Positions 54,458 to 63,653 of a stretch of 64,000 bases of DNA are shown here, piece after piece. The notes under the pieces were generated by a model that saw only the letters and a list, made by a program, of their open reading frames with translations, had not been told where the DNA came from and made no database searches. Source of the DNA: Pseudidiomarina tainanensis (GTDB taxonomy: Bacteria; Pseudomonadota; Gammaproteobacteria; Enterobacterales; Alteromonadaceae); contig NZ_PIQJ01000001.1 in NCBI RefSeq assembly GCF_004214835.1, forward strand, positions 1-64,000, read 5' to 3'. Position numbers and translations under genes: made by a program. Positions within the stretch are counted from its first letter, which is position 1. Each line of letters begins with the position of its first letter.

Positions 54458-55255
54458 TTAAGCTTCAGCCGCTGCTTCGGCCTTTTTTTGTTGTTCAGCA
54501 CGGCGTATCAGTTCACCCGCAAGTGCTAAGTAGGCTTTCGCACCAGCAGACGATTTATCGTAATACATTGCAGGCGAGCCAAAACTTGGGGCTTCTGCTA
54601 ATCGTACATTGCGTGGAATGACCGTGCGATAGACTTTTTCGCCAAAATGGTTTTTCAACTGCTCTGATACATCGTTGGCAAGTCGGTTGCGCGGATCATA
54701 CATAGTACGCAGAATTCCCTCGATTGTTAAGCGTGGGTTTACCGCTTCGGCTAAACGCTCAATCGTATCCATCAGCGCCGTTAAACCTTCAAGCGCAAAA
54801 TATTCGCACTGCATGGGCACCAATACTGAATCGGCTGCAGCCATGGCGTTAACGGTCAACATGCTTAACGACGGTGGGCAATCGATAAAAATAAAATCGT
54901 ATTGATCAACAACGGGCTTCAACGCATTTGCTAAACGCTGTTCACGTGCAAACTCTTCCATTAATTTAATATCGGCAGCTGTGGTGTCGCTATTCGCAGC
55001 AATCAAGTGATACTTGCCGTTGGTTTCACGAATGATGACGTCTTGCGCAGGCTTTTGCTCAACCAATAACTCGTACGCGGTATTTTCAACGTCATATTTA
55101 TCAACGCCGCTACCCATGGTCGCGTTGCCTTGCGGATCAAGATCAATGAGTAAAACTTTCCGACGTGTTGCCGCCATTGATGCAGCTAAATTCACCGCCG
55201 TGGTGGTTTTGCCCACGCCGCCTTTTTGGTTGGCAATCGCAATAATTCTGCCCAC
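54458..55255 (-). CDS. parA: chromosome partitioning ATPase ParA (Soj)
   Basis: 265 residues. Deviant Walker A NQKGGVGKTTTAVNLAA, Walker B IFIDCPPSLSMLT and the LIDLDPQGNAT segment define the ParA/MinD family. It works with ParB in origin segregation. Gene order mnmG-rsmG-parA-parB with gaps of 3-14 bases. Confidence 0.98.
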   Translation of the reverse strand: MGRIIAIANQKGGVGKTTTAVNLAASMAATRRKVLLIDLDPQGNATMGSGVDKYDVENTAYELLVEQKPAQDVIIRETNGKYHLIAANSDTTAADIKLMEEFAREQRLANALKPVVDQYDFIFIDCPPSLSMLTVNAMAAADSVLVPMQCEYFALEGLTALMDTIERLAEAVNPRLTIEGILRTMYDPRNRLANDVSEQLKNHFGEKVYRTVIPRNVRLAEAPSFGSPAMYYDKSSAGAKAYLALAGELIRRAEQQKKAEAAAEA

Positions 55256-55259
55256 AGGA

Positions 55260-55880
55260 CTAACCTCTCGTTGTTATTATGACCAAATGACGTTCGCCAT
55301 CGGCGTCGGGAACCTGTAATCGAATAATATCTTCAACATGAAACTGCGGCGGTAAATGCTCTAATTCAGCCGCTGGATAGACGCCCTTTAAGGCATAAAA
55401 CTTACCATGTTCGTTTGGCAAATGTTCACACCAATTCAGCATATCATCAAGCGAGGCAAACGCTCTACTTATCACCCCATCAAATTTTAGGTCAGGTTGA
55501 TAATCTTCTACGCGACTTTGCACAGCCGTTACATTCTTAAGGCTTAATTCGTGACAAACCTGACGAATAAAGCGAGTGCGTTTACCCAAACTATCGAGCA
55601 ATACAAATTCTTTATCTGGTGCCGCAATGGCTAACGGTAAACCAGGTAAACCAGGCCCAGTGCCCACATCGATAAATCGGTGTCCTTGCAAATGCGGTAA
55701 TACAACCAGGCTATCCATGATGTGGCGGCTCAGCATTTGGCGCGGATCACGAACCGACGTTAAGTTATACGCTTTATTCCATTTATGCAGTAATTCAACC
55801 AGTTTGACCAGCTGTTGTTGTTGCGTATCGGTTATCTCAAGCGCAGTTTTTGCGAGTAATTGTTGTAATTGTGACAGCAT
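55260..55880 (-). CDS. rsmG: 16S rRNA (guanine-527 N7) methyltransferase
   Basis: 206 residues. SAM-binding motif [17 protein letters not shown] and the family [19 protein letters not shown]. It methylates G527 of 16S rRNA. It lies 3 bases after mnmG, the classical gidA-gidB pair next to oriC. Confidence 0.98.
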   Translation of the reverse strand: MLSQLQQLLAKTALEITDTQQQQLVKLVELLHKWNKAYNLTSVRDPRQMLSRHIMDSLVVLPHLQGHRFIDVGTGPGLPGLPLAIAAPDKEFVLLDSLGKRTRFIRQVCHELSLKNVTAVQSRVEDYQPDLKFDGVISRAFASLDDMLNWCEHLPNEHGKFYALKGVYPAAELEHLPPQFHVEDIIRLQVPDADGERHLVIITTRG

Positions 55881-55883
55881 GAT

Positions 55884-57785
55884 TTAAGCGCTTTTACGCA
55901 ACAGTCCTTGTTTTTTAAGGTGAACGAGCAACATTGAAATCGCCGCTGGCGTAATACCCGAAATACGCGATGCTTTGCCTACTGTTTCAGGTTGATGTTG
56001 ATTCAGTTTCGCCACCACCTCGTTGGACAAGCCTTTGATGGTTGCATAGTCAAAGTTATGTGGCAGCTGCGTGTTTTCATGGCGCTGTTGCTTCGCAATT
56101 TCGTCTTGCTGACGCGCAATATAGCCTGCGTACTTGGTTTGAATTTCGACCTGCTCAGCCGCTTTTTCATCACTTAAACCAGGGCCAATACTCTCAATTT
56201 TCATCAGATCAGCGTACGTGATTTCCGGACGGCGCAATAACTCTTCACCATTCACTTCACGAGTAATTTGTGTTTTAACTAGAGCGTTTACTTCAGCAAC
56301 TGCTGGATGATCTTTGTGGATCCATGTGGTGCGCAAGCGCTGCTGTTCTTGTTCAATCGCTTCCATTTTGGCATTGAATGCCGCCCAACGCGTATCATCA
56401 ACTAAGCCAAGCTGACGGCCGGTTTCCGTTAAGCGCATATCGGCATTATCTTCGCGCAATAACAAACGATATTCAGCACGCGAGGTGAACATACGGTACG
56501 GTTCTTTGGTGCCGAGTGTACTGAGATCATCGATTAAAACACCCATATACGATTGATCGCGGCGCGGCGCCCAACCATCTTTGTCTTGTACTTGCAGTGC
56601 GGCATTGGTACCGGCAACAAGCCCTTGCGCACCAGCTTCTTCATAGCCTGTTGTACCGTTAATTTGGCCGGCAAAGAACAAACCATGAATGTGCTTCGTT
56701 TCAAGTGTTTGTTTTAAATCACGTGGATCAAAGTAATCATATTCAATGGCGTAACCAGGACGTGTGATATGGGCGTTTTCAAAGCCTTTTATTGACCGTA
56801 CTAACGCAACCTGAACATCAAAAGGCAAACTGGTCGAAATACCATTTGGATACAGCTCATTGGTATTGAGGCCTTCAGGTTCAACGAAAATTTGGTGCGC
56901 ATCTTTATCGCTAAAGCGCATCACTTTATCTTCAATCGATGGGCAGTATCGTGGTCCAACACCTTCAATAACGCCAGAGTACATTGGTGAACGGTCTAAG
57001 CCTCCATGAATAATTTCATGGGTGCGTAAATTGGTGTGCGTGATGTAACAGGAAATTTGCTGCGGATGATCCGCTTGTGATCCCATAAACGAAAATACTG
57101 GAGTTGGCGTATCACCTGGTTGTTCTTGCATGACGCTGAAATCAACGGTTTTTGCATCAATACGCGGTGGTGTACCGGTTTTTAACCGATCAACGCGCAA
57201 CGGTAGTTCGCGTAATCGTTTCGCTAGATTATTTGCTGGAGGATCGCCAGCTCGACCACCTTGATAATTATTTAAACCAATATGAATTTGACCGCCTAAG
57301 AACGTGCCTACTGTTAAAACAACTGTTTTCGCAGAGAACTTTAAGCCCATTTGGGTGACCACACCAACAACGCGATCGTTTTCAACGATCAGATCGTCAC
57401 AAGCTTGCTGGAACAAGCTTAAATTTGGTTGATTCTCCAACATGTGACGAATGGCTGCTTTGTAAAGTGCACGATCAGCTTGTGCTCGAGTTGCGCGTAC
57501 AGCAGGGCCTTTGGATGAATTCAGCGTACGAAACTGAATGCCAGCTAAATCAGCTGCATGTGCCATAGCACCACCAAGCGCATCAATTTCTTTCACTAAA
57601 TGGCCTTTACCGATTCCACCAATAGCTGGGTTACACGACATTTGACCTAAAGTGTCAATGTTGTGCGTCAGTAACAGCGTTGCACAGCCCATACGAGCTG
57701 AAGCGAGAGCTGCTTCTGTGCCTGCGTGTCCACCACCAATGACAATAACGTCGTAATGCTGATGGTAAGAAGAGGTGTTTGGCAT
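55884..57785 (-). CDS. mnmG: tRNA uridine-34 carboxymethylaminomethyl modification enzyme MnmG (GidA)
   Basis: 633 residues. FAD-binding [16 protein letters not shown] at the N-terminus, [16 protein letters not shown], the [16 protein letters not shown] segment and the C-terminal helical domain for MnmE and tRNA. With MnmE it modifies wobble uridine. Its start faces oriC, 110 bases away, as in other gammaproteobacteria; transcription from here can influence origin firing. Confidence 0.98.
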   Translation of the reverse strand: MPNTSSYHQHYDVIVIGGGHAGTEAALASARMGCATLLLTHNIDTLGQMSCNPAIGGIGKGHLVKEIDALGGAMAHAADLAGIQFRTLNSSKGPAVRATRAQADRALYKAAIRHMLENQPNLSLFQQACDDLIVENDRVVGVVTQMGLKFSAKTVVLTVGTFLGGQIHIGLNNYQGGRAGDPPANNLAKRLRELPLRVDRLKTGTPPRIDAKTVDFSVMQEQPGDTPTPVFSFMGSQADHPQQISCYITHTNLRTHEIIHGGLDRSPMYSGVIEGVGPRYCPSIEDKVMRFSDKDAHQIFVEPEGLNTNELYPNGISTSLPFDVQVALVRSIKGFENAHITRPGYAIEYDYFDPRDLKQTLETKHIHGLFFAGQINGTTGYEEAGAQGLVAGTNAALQVQDKDGWAPRRDQSYMGVLIDDLSTLGTKEPYRMFTSRAEYRLLLREDNADMRLTETGRQLGLVDDTRWAAFNAKMEAIEQEQQRLRTTWIHKDHPAVAEVNALVKTQITREVNGEELLRRPEITYADLMKIESIGPGLSDEKAAEQVEIQTKYAGYIARQQDEIAKQQRHENTQLPHNFDYATIKGLSNEVVAKLNQHQPETVGKASRISGITPAAISMLLVHLKKQGLLRKSA

Positions 57786-57835
57786 ACTGAGCGATCCTAG
57801 AATTTAATCTGCATGAATGTAAAACGTAGCCGGCT

Positions 57836-57864
57836 ATTTTAACCTGATTTAAGCAAGATCAAAA
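57836..57864 (-). promoter_or_regulatory. candidate mnmG promoter
   Basis: Minus-strand -10 TAAAAT (57841-57836) with TTTTGA at 17 bases (57864-57859), about 50 bases upstream of the mnmG ATG. The -35 is weak. Confidence 0.35.
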
Positions 57865-57913
57865 CGGTTAAATTCTAGTCGTGAAAAGCCTAAGGATCTA
57901 ATCAATTAATTAA

Positions 57914-57952
57914 GATCTTTTTTTTTGATCTTTTATTACTCTTATTCTTAGG
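57914..57952. repeat. DNA unwinding element: three abutting 13-mer-like repeats
   Basis: 57914-57926 matches the E. coli 13-mer consensus GATCTNTTNTTTT exactly; 57927-57939 is GATCTTTTATTAC (11 of 13); 57940-57952 is CTCTTATTCTTAG, resembling the right-hand E. coli 13-mer GATCTCTTATTAG. They follow one another with no spacer. Confidence 0.8.
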
Positions 57953-57963
57953 ATCAGAAATTG

Positions 57964-57972
57964 TGTGGATAA
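57964..57972 (-). promoter_or_regulatory. DnaA box (R1-like)
   Basis: TGTGGATAA, reverse of TTATCCACA, a perfect strong DnaA box adjoining the unwinding element in the same place and orientation as E. coli R1. Confidence 0.9.
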
Positions 57973-58070
57973 CTGCATCAAGGCGTTATGTGTTAAGGAT
58001 CACAACGATCATCAAAGATGTGATTTGATCATGATCCTTCCGGTGATCAAACAGTGGATAACTAGTAGTG

Positions 58071-58079
58071 TTATCCACA
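58071..58079 (+). promoter_or_regulatory. DnaA box
   Basis: TTATCCACA, a perfect consensus box; 10 bases after the inverted near-match AGTGGATAA at 58053-58061. Confidence 0.9.
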
Positions 58080-58086
58080 AGGTAAG

Positions 58087-58095
58087 TTATTCACA
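58087..58095 (+). promoter_or_regulatory. DnaA box
   Basis: TTATTCACA, matching TTATNCACA. Same strand as and 16 bases from the box at 58071. Confidence 0.85.
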
Positions 58096-58143
58096 GAGTT
58101 ATTCAGTGGGTATAAACAGAGTTAAACCGATCTTATACAAGGA

Positions 58144-58152
58144 TTATTCACA
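58144..58152 (+). promoter_or_regulatory. DnaA box overlapping the mioC stop
   Basis: TTATTCACA, matching the consensus; its last five bases lie within the mioC 3' end (stop codon 58148-58150). Confidence 0.82.
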
Positions 58153-58597
58153 TAGATTGAATAAAAGATTGTAGCCATGTTGATGAATTTTCGTCCGGAT
58201 CATCTTGTGACATGTCAATTTCAAGATGGCTGATCAGACGTTTTGCACCCAGAATCGCAAGCATGGCATCACAATCGCGACCGGCAGCACAGAAGGTATC
58301 GTAACAGCTATCGCCAACTGCTATAACGCCGTAGCGAAGCTCGTTTAATTGGGGTTTGTGCTGGTGGAGTTCTTCCGCAAAATCGAGCATGGAATCGGCA
58401 TATTCACCGGCACCATGACTGGCGACACAGCAAAGCCAAACTGATTGCTCGGTTAAACCTTCGACTAATTCAGAATAATCTGGTTCGTAGTGCAAGGCGG
58501 TGCTAAACCCGGCTTCTTTTAGTTGGTTTGACAGTTGGTCAGCAAGGTATTCTGTATTACCAGACGTGGTAGCAACAAGGATATCAATGTTTTGCAT
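58148..58597 (-). CDS. mioC: flavodoxin MioC
   Basis: 149 residues. FMN-binding loop VATTSGNTEYLADQL near the N-terminus, then SHGAGEYADSM and GVIAVGDSCYDTFCAAG. MioC is a short flavodoxin implicated in biotin synthase electron supply. The gene points into oriC, and in E. coli transcription from it affects initiation; the arrangement is conserved here. It starts 11 bases after the upstream GGDEF-type gene stop. Confidence 0.95.
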   Translation of the reverse strand: MQNIDILVATTSGNTEYLADQLSNQLKEAGFSTALHYEPDYSELVEGLTEQSVWLCCVASHGAGEYADSMLDFAEELHQHKPQLNELRYGVIAVGDSCYDTFCAAGRDCDAMLAILGAKRLISHLEIDMSQDDPDENSSTWLQSFIQSM

Positions 58598-58608
58598 AAA
58601 TGGCTCTC

Positions 58609-60012
58609 TTAACTGATGGCCACGACTTTGTTGCGACCCTCTTGTTTTGCTTGTTGTAAGGCTCGCGTGGCGCGCTCTACGGTTTCTTCAATTGCTTCAC
58701 CAAATTGTACTTGGGCAACACCAAAGCTGCCACGTATTGGTAAAATTAAATCATCTATATGAAGGACAGGTAATTTATGCCGAAGTTCGTTGGCGCGCTT
58801 GGTTGCGGCATCGATATCGAGATTCGGCATAAAGACAACAAAGATATCTTGCTCACAACGACAGAGAATCTCACTGTCACGTAATTCGTTTTTCATGATC
58901 TGTGCGGAATCTATCAGCACTTGATCGCCAATCGCTTCACCGTAGTCGTCATTAATTTTTTTGAAGTGGTCGAGATTGTACATCGCAATACTGTGATTTT
59001 GATTTGGTCGCGATGATTTAACGACTTGGTTCACTAAGGTTTTAAACAGCCATTTTGTCGGCAGATTCGTGAGTAGATCCACCATGCTCATTTCTTGCAA
59101 CTGAATATTACGTTGAATCAGTGCGGGCACGGCAACCGCGAAATACGAAATTGCGGCTGTCATATAGAGTGCAAATTGGTAGGTGATTGCTTGATCGGTT
59201 ACATTAAATAAGCCCACGCCAAAAGCCATGATGACGGTAATGACAACCAGACTTGTTGTCGCAAACGACGTTCGTTCGGTAAGCACAATCCACAATTGAG
59301 GTATGGTAACAAAGAACACGAAATAGGCGATGCCTGGATGCGTGAGTTGGCTATCAAGCAGGAGAATGCCAATGACAGCGGCTGCAGCGACACAGAGTTT
59401 GAATAAAAATGGCTTTAGATTAGCGCTTAATTTACGGTCGTGAGCGTAGAACTCTTCTAGCCATGCCAATCTGGTGTTTGTAAATTTAGGCAGAATTAAG
59501 CACATGAGCGGTGCGATAACCATCACGCCAACAAGATCGCCAAGCCACCATGCAAACCAGCCTTCTTCTATTATGTTGTCGTATGTTTCGGTGGTGAATT
59601 CCCAAACGAATAAGCCAGCTATCGCGGCACATAACGCAGATACGGCGTAAATCACGAGTAATCCGATAATTCGAATCGGTAGCCCATGCTGGATGAAATG
59701 ACTCAACCAATATCGTGCCGCTAACCCGCCTAACCCATAGGGAACGGTATGAGCGAGAGCAAACAATATTGCGGCTGCAAGGTGTGCCGGATCAAGGCCT
59801 TGCTGTAGTTGCTCAGTAAATCTAAATGAAAGGAAAAAGACGGCTAAGAAAATCGGAATAAACGCGCGTTTTCCAAATATTAAAAAGGCGGCAATCGATA
59901 TACCTGCTGGCATGTACCAAAGACTGATGAACTCCGCAAAAGCCATGATTTCTGAAGCGTAAAATGTGCCGATCCAGAGAAAAAAGAGAAGCACGTAAGC
60001 GCTGGGTTTCAC
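58609..60012 (-). CDS. MASE1-GGDEF protein with degenerate active site
   Basis: 467 residues: about eight membrane helices (MASE1-type sensor, 1-300) followed by a GGDEF domain (about 305-467, MVDLLTNLPTKWLFKTLVN). The signature reads EQDIF (RCEQDIFVVFMP) in place of GGDEF, so diguanylate cyclase activity is unlikely; it may be a receptor or regulator. Upstream of mioC on the same strand with an 11-base gap, so mioC may be co-transcribed. Confidence 0.88.
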   Translation of the reverse strand: MKPSAYVLLFFLWIGTFYASEIMAFAEFISLWYMPAGISIAAFLIFGKRAFIPIFLAVFFLSFRFTEQLQQGLDPAHLAAAILFALAHTVPYGLGGLAARYWLSHFIQHGLPIRIIGLLVIYAVSALCAAIAGLFVWEFTTETYDNIIEEGWFAWWLGDLVGVMVIAPLMCLILPKFTNTRLAWLEEFYAHDRKLSANLKPFLFKLCVAAAAVIGILLLDSQLTHPGIAYFVFFVTIPQLWIVLTERTSFATTSLVVITVIMAFGVGLFNVTDQAITYQFALYMTAAISYFAVAVPALIQRNIQLQEMSMVDLLTNLPTKWLFKTLVNQVVKSSRPNQNHSIAMYNLDHFKKINDDYGEAIGDQVLIDSAQIMKNELRDSEILCRCEQDIFVVFMPNLDIDAATKRANELRHKLPVLHIDDLILPIRGSFGVAQVQFGEAIEETVERATRALQQAKQEGRNKVVAIS

Positions 60013-60215
60013 GGAAAAATTCCTCGATTTCGCTGTTATTTATGCTTGGAAACACTAAATGTAAAGGAGATTGTTGCACTATTTTTCTTCGACTGACAAG
60101 GTTTAAAATTGGTAAGAAAGCGACCAATTACCGATTTTTGTCCGTCAATGTAATGGAGCGATGTATCGGAACTTGCTAAAGTAGCGTCACGCGCGCTAAC
60201 TAAAAGAGAACTAAC

Positions 60216-62672
60216 ATGAATAAATCGCTCATTCTGATTGCGACAGGACTTGTCGCTTCGTTTTTCATAAATATTGCTGAAGCGTCGGCTGTGTCTCAAA
60301 CCAAAGGGACTTTTGTCGACAAATTCCGTCAACTTGATGAAGTGTTGCCAACTCCAAACGTCTATCGTAGTGCTGCTGGTGAGCCTGGCGAGAGTTACTG
60401 GCAACAACAAGCGGATTACACGATTAAAGTTCGCTTAGATGAAGAAAAACGCCGTATTGATGCGCAAGAAACCATCCAGTATCACAATAATTCGCCATAC
60501 ACGCTGAAATATATCTGGATTCAGCTTGATCAAAACATCTTCCGCTCCGATTCAATCGCTGAGCGTACTGCCACTTTTAATAGCAAACCAGACGTTAACC
60601 TTGGTGGCGTTGATAAACCCGCACGGATTACCTTGAACCAACTGCGTCGTCAGCAGTTTATGGCCGATAACGAATTAGGTTTCAGTATTAATAAAGTCGC
60701 TGATGGTCGCGGTCGTGGCTTGGAGTTTGTGGTGGTTGGTACGAATATGCGTGTTGACCTACCAAGCCCGTTGAAGCCAGGTCAAAAAACCGAGTTAGCG
60801 ATTGATTTTGGTTTCAACATTGTTGAAGAAGACGCAGTAGGTGCGCGCTCTGGTTATGAACACTTCCCTGATGATGCTCGTGAAGGTGGAAACGATATTT
60901 TCTTGTTAGCACAGTGGTATCCGCGTGTTGCTGCCTTTACTGATTATGAAGCATGGACCAATAAAGAATTCTTAGGAAGTGGTGAATTTACACAAGAATT
61001 CGGTAATTTCAGCGTTGAAATTGATGTGCCGGCGGACCATATCGTTGCCTCAACAGGGGTACTTACCAACGAACGTGCGGTATTAACGCCAACGCAGCGT
61101 GAGCGTTTAGAAGACGCAAAAGATGCTGACAAGCCAGTATTCATTGTGACGCCAGAAGAAGCGTTAGAAAATGAAAAGGCGGGTTCAGATAAACGTAAAG
61201 TGTGGAAGTTTGAAGCACAAAACGTGCGTGACTTTGCATGGGCTTCATCGCGTAAATTTATTTGGGATGCACAGGGCTACGAGCAAGGTGGTGATGTCCA
61301 ACCGTTGGTTATGGCCATGTCGTTCTATCCAAAAGAAGGTGGCGAGCTATGGGAAAAATATTCCACTGCATCGGTCATTCATACAATGGAAGTCTATTCA
61401 CGCTTTTCATTTGATTACCCATATCCAACCTCGCAATCGGTCAATGGGCCTGTGGGTGGTATGGAATATCCGATGATTACCTTCAATGGGCCGCGCACAA
61501 TTTTGCAGGATGACGGTAGTCGTACGTACTCGTTATCTGAAAAGCGCTTCCTGATTGGCGTGGTAATTCACGAAATTGGTCACATTTACTTCCCGATGGT
61601 GGTGAACTCAGACGAGCGTCAGTGGACGTGGATGGATGAAGGCTTAAATAGCTTCCTTGATGGTGTTGCCGGCCGTGAATGGGATCCAACTATTCCATGG
61701 GGCGTAGAGCCGCGTTCAATTGTTGATTATATGAAATCAACGAACCAAGTGCCGATTATGACGCAATCCGACAGCGTTCTAAATTTAGGCCCGAACGCTT
61801 ATACCAAGCCTGCTGCAGCGTTAAATATTTTGCGTGAAGTGATTCTAGGACGTGAATTATTTGATTATGCATTCAAAGAGTATGCGCAGCGTTGGGCGTT
61901 TAAACGACCAACCCCTGCTGACTTTTTCCGTACCATGGAAGAAGCATCAGGCGTTGATCTTGATTGGTTCTGGCGTGGGTGGTTCTACTCCACTGATCAT
62001 GTCGATATCAGCCTCGACAAGGTATATCAATTACAACTGGATACCGAAAATCCTGATATCGATTGGGAACGTCGTCGTCAAGAAGAAGCGAATAAACCGG
62101 TGTCACTATTTGTGCAGCGCAATGAAGCAGAAGGCCGTAAAACTTGGGTTGAAAAGAATCCAGATATTCGCGATTTCCATGATGAAAACGATCGTTTCAC
62201 AGTAACGAACAAACAACGTAATGCGTACCAGAGCTTCTTAGATAAACTTGAGCCTTGGGAGCGTCGCGTGTTTGATCGCGCCATTGCTGAAGACAAAAAC
62301 TACTATGTTTTAGACTTCAACAATGTGGGCGGTTTGGTCATGCCAATCTTGCTTCAAGTAACTTATGCAGATGGCAGCAAAGAAGACATGTATATTCCTG
62401 CTGAAATTTGGCGTCGTAATGCGAAATCTGTGAGTAAATTGATTGTTACCGATAAAGAAGTTCGTGAGTTTGCGGTTGATCCAAACTGGGAAACTGCGGA
62501 TGTGGATATCGAGAACAACTATTACCCACGTCGTATCATGAAATCTCGTATTGAAGCCTTCAAATGGCAGCGCTCAACTGACCATGTTTCGCGCGACATC
62601 ATGCAAGATGCGAAAACGAAACTGAAATCAGAAGAAGAAAAGTCAGACGAGAAATCGGAAGATCAGGAGTAA
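60216..62672 (+). CDS. M1-family (gluzincin) metallopeptidase, exported
   Basis: 818 residues with a signal peptide ending near AEASA. The N-terminal beta domain is followed by the catalytic domain: zinc motif HEIGH (452-456) and E475 in WTWMDEGLN, the HExxH-x18-E of M1 aminopeptidases. The usual GAMEN exopeptidase loop appears as GGMEYP (PVGGMEYPMITFNGP). The C-terminal tail is lysine/glutamate-rich. It probably trims peptides in the periplasm. First gene of a plus-strand cluster, with a 6-base gap to the next. Confidence 0.92.
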   Translation: MNKSLILIATGLVASFFINIAEASAVSQTKGTFVDKFRQLDEVLPTPNVYRSAAGEPGESYWQQQADYTIKVRLDEEKRRIDAQETIQYHNNSPYTLKYIWIQLDQNIFRSDSIAERTATFNSKPDVNLGGVDKPARITLNQLRRQQFMADNELGFSINKVADGRGRGLEFVVVGTNMRVDLPSPLKPGQKTELAIDFGFNIVEEDAVGARSGYEHFPDDAREGGNDIFLLAQWYPRVAAFTDYEAWTNKEFLGSGEFTQEFGNFSVEIDVPADHIVASTGVLTNERAVLTPTQRERLEDAKDADKPVFIVTPEEALENEKAGSDKRKVWKFEAQNVRDFAWASSRKFIWDAQGYEQGGDVQPLVMAMSFYPKEGGELWEKYSTASVIHTMEVYSRFSFDYPYPTSQSVNGPVGGMEYPMITFNGPRTILQDDGSRTYSLSEKRFLIGVVIHEIGHIYFPMVVNSDERQWTWMDEGLNSFLDGVAGREWDPTIPWGVEPRSIVDYMKSTNQVPIMTQSDSVLNLGPNAYTKPAAALNILREVILGRELFDYAFKEYAQRWAFKRPTPADFFRTMEEASGVDLDWFWRGWFYSTDHVDISLDKVYQLQLDTENPDIDWERRRQEEANKPVSLFVQRNEAEGRKTWVEKNPDIRDFHDENDRFTVTNKQRNAYQSFLDKLEPWERRVFDRAIAEDKNYYVLDFNNVGGLVMPILLQVTYADGSKEDMYIPAEIWRRNAKSVSKLIVTDKEVREFAVDPNWETADVDIENNYYPRRIMKSRIEAFKWQRSTDHVSRDIMQDAKTKLKSEEEKSDEKSEDQE

Positions 62673-62678
62673 TCAACA

Positions 62679-63176
62679 ATGCGTCGATTGTTGTTTGCAT
62701 TGTTGAGTGTGGTGACGATTGGAATGATGAGCGCGGCAAGCGCTCATCAACTTCATACCGCGAGTACCACGGTATTGTTCAATGAACGTACGGGCAATAT
62801 TGAGGTCTTGCATCGATTCTTCCTGCACGATGCAGAACATGCTGTTAAGCAGCTATTTGATAAAAAAGCCGATATTCATCAACTCGATAGCACACAAGCG
62901 CAATTTAGTTCGTATGTGTTTGAACGATTTGGATTGCAAACGTTGAACGGCGAACCGCTCTCATTAAAAGCAGTGGGCTACGAAGTCGATGGCAATAACT
63001 TTTGGATTTATCAAGAAACGCCGATTGTTGATGGTTTAAAAGGTTTGCGGATTAAACACAAAGCCTTGCATGATCTTTGGCCAAGTCAGCAAAATTTAGT
63101 TAATGTTGAAGGTCTAGGCCCTATTCAAAGTGTAACCTTCCGGCAACAAGACGAGTGGCTGGAAGTTCGCTTCTAA
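62679..63176 (+). CDS. DUF6702-like exported protein
   Basis: 165 residues with a signal peptide (cleavage near ASAHQ). The mature part starts HQLHTASTTVLFNERTGNIE and contains VLHRFFLHDAEHAV and NNFWIYQETPI, patterns of the DUF6702 family, which often accompanies M1-type peptidases. Function unknown. Six bases after the peptidase stop. Confidence 0.8.
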   Translation: MRRLLFALLSVVTIGMMSAASAHQLHTASTTVLFNERTGNIEVLHRFFLHDAEHAVKQLFDKKADIHQLDSTQAQFSSYVFERFGLQTLNGEPLSLKAVGYEVDGNNFWIYQETPIVDGLKGLRIKHKALHDLWPSQQNLVNVEGLGPIQSVTFRQQDEWLEVRF

Positions 63177-63191
63177 GTCAGGAGGCATGCC

Positions 63192-63653
63192 ATGGTGCGC
63201 ATGTTCGTTGCTTTTTTATCTGCTGTTGTTGGTGCCGCATTAGTCGGCACCGTTATTCAAACCCAATTTAATCTCGCCGAAATTACTGCGCTTACGGTCG
63301 ATGTTGATATGGCTATGCGCATGGATACCATCATTCACGATTTGCTTCACTTCGGGCCAGTGTTTGCGCTGATGCTTACACCAACCCTGCTCGTTGCTTT
63401 TATCGTCGCGCGTGGACTGAGTCTGTGGCGTCCGCAGTTTGAGCGTGGCTGGTTCATTATTGGTGGCGGCCTTGGCCTTGCTTGCACATTTTGGGTGGTC
63501 GATAGCCTTGCACCGATGCCAACGCTAATTGCTGCGAACCGGACGCTGGTAGGGTTTTTACTGATGAGTTCGACGGGAGCCTTTGGCGGATGGATTTTCG
63601 ATAGGCTCTGGCATCCTCAGCCGCGTGAACTTGCTGAGGAGTTACCTGCATGA
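63192..63653 (+). CDS. four-helix membrane protein of unknown function
   Basis: 153 residues, four predicted membrane helices (about 3-22, 54-76, 90-112, 120-140) with a polar loop between helices 1 and 2. Not recognised. GGAGG at 63181-63185 fixes the ATG at 63192. Its stop overlaps the next start as ATGA, tying it to the sugar dehydrogenase that follows. Confidence 0.78.
   Translation: MVRMFVAFLSAVVGAALVGTVIQTQFNLAEITALTVDVDMAMRMDTIIHDLLHFGPVFALMLTPTLLVAFIVARGLSLWRPQFERGWFIIGGGLGLACTFWVVDSLAPMPTLIAANRTLVGFLLMSSTGAFGGWIFDRLWHPQPRELAEELPA

Larger units (their letters stand above)
57895..58152. other. oriC: chromosomal replication origin oriC
   Basis: Between mnmG and mioC, as in E. coli. 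Ten GATC sites fall in 238 bases (57895 to 58132; chance about one), implying Dam methylation and SeqA control. DnaA boxes: TTATCCACA on the minus strand at 57964-57972; a near match at 58053-58061 (minus); TTATCCACA at 58071-58079; TTATTCACA at 58087-58095 and 58144-58152. The AT-rich unwinding region with 13-mers (57914-57952) lies on the mnmG side, followed by a GATC and the first DnaA box, the same order as in E. coli (13-mers, R1, further boxes). Confidence 0.95.

Noticed and set aside
54930-54960. parS-like CACGTG inside parA
   Set aside because: Only the CACGTG core matches; the flanks do not fit TGTTN / AAACA.
57965-58174. 69-codon open frame across oriC
   Set aside because: It covers DnaA boxes and GATC clusters and has no ribosome site; origin DNA explains the sequence.
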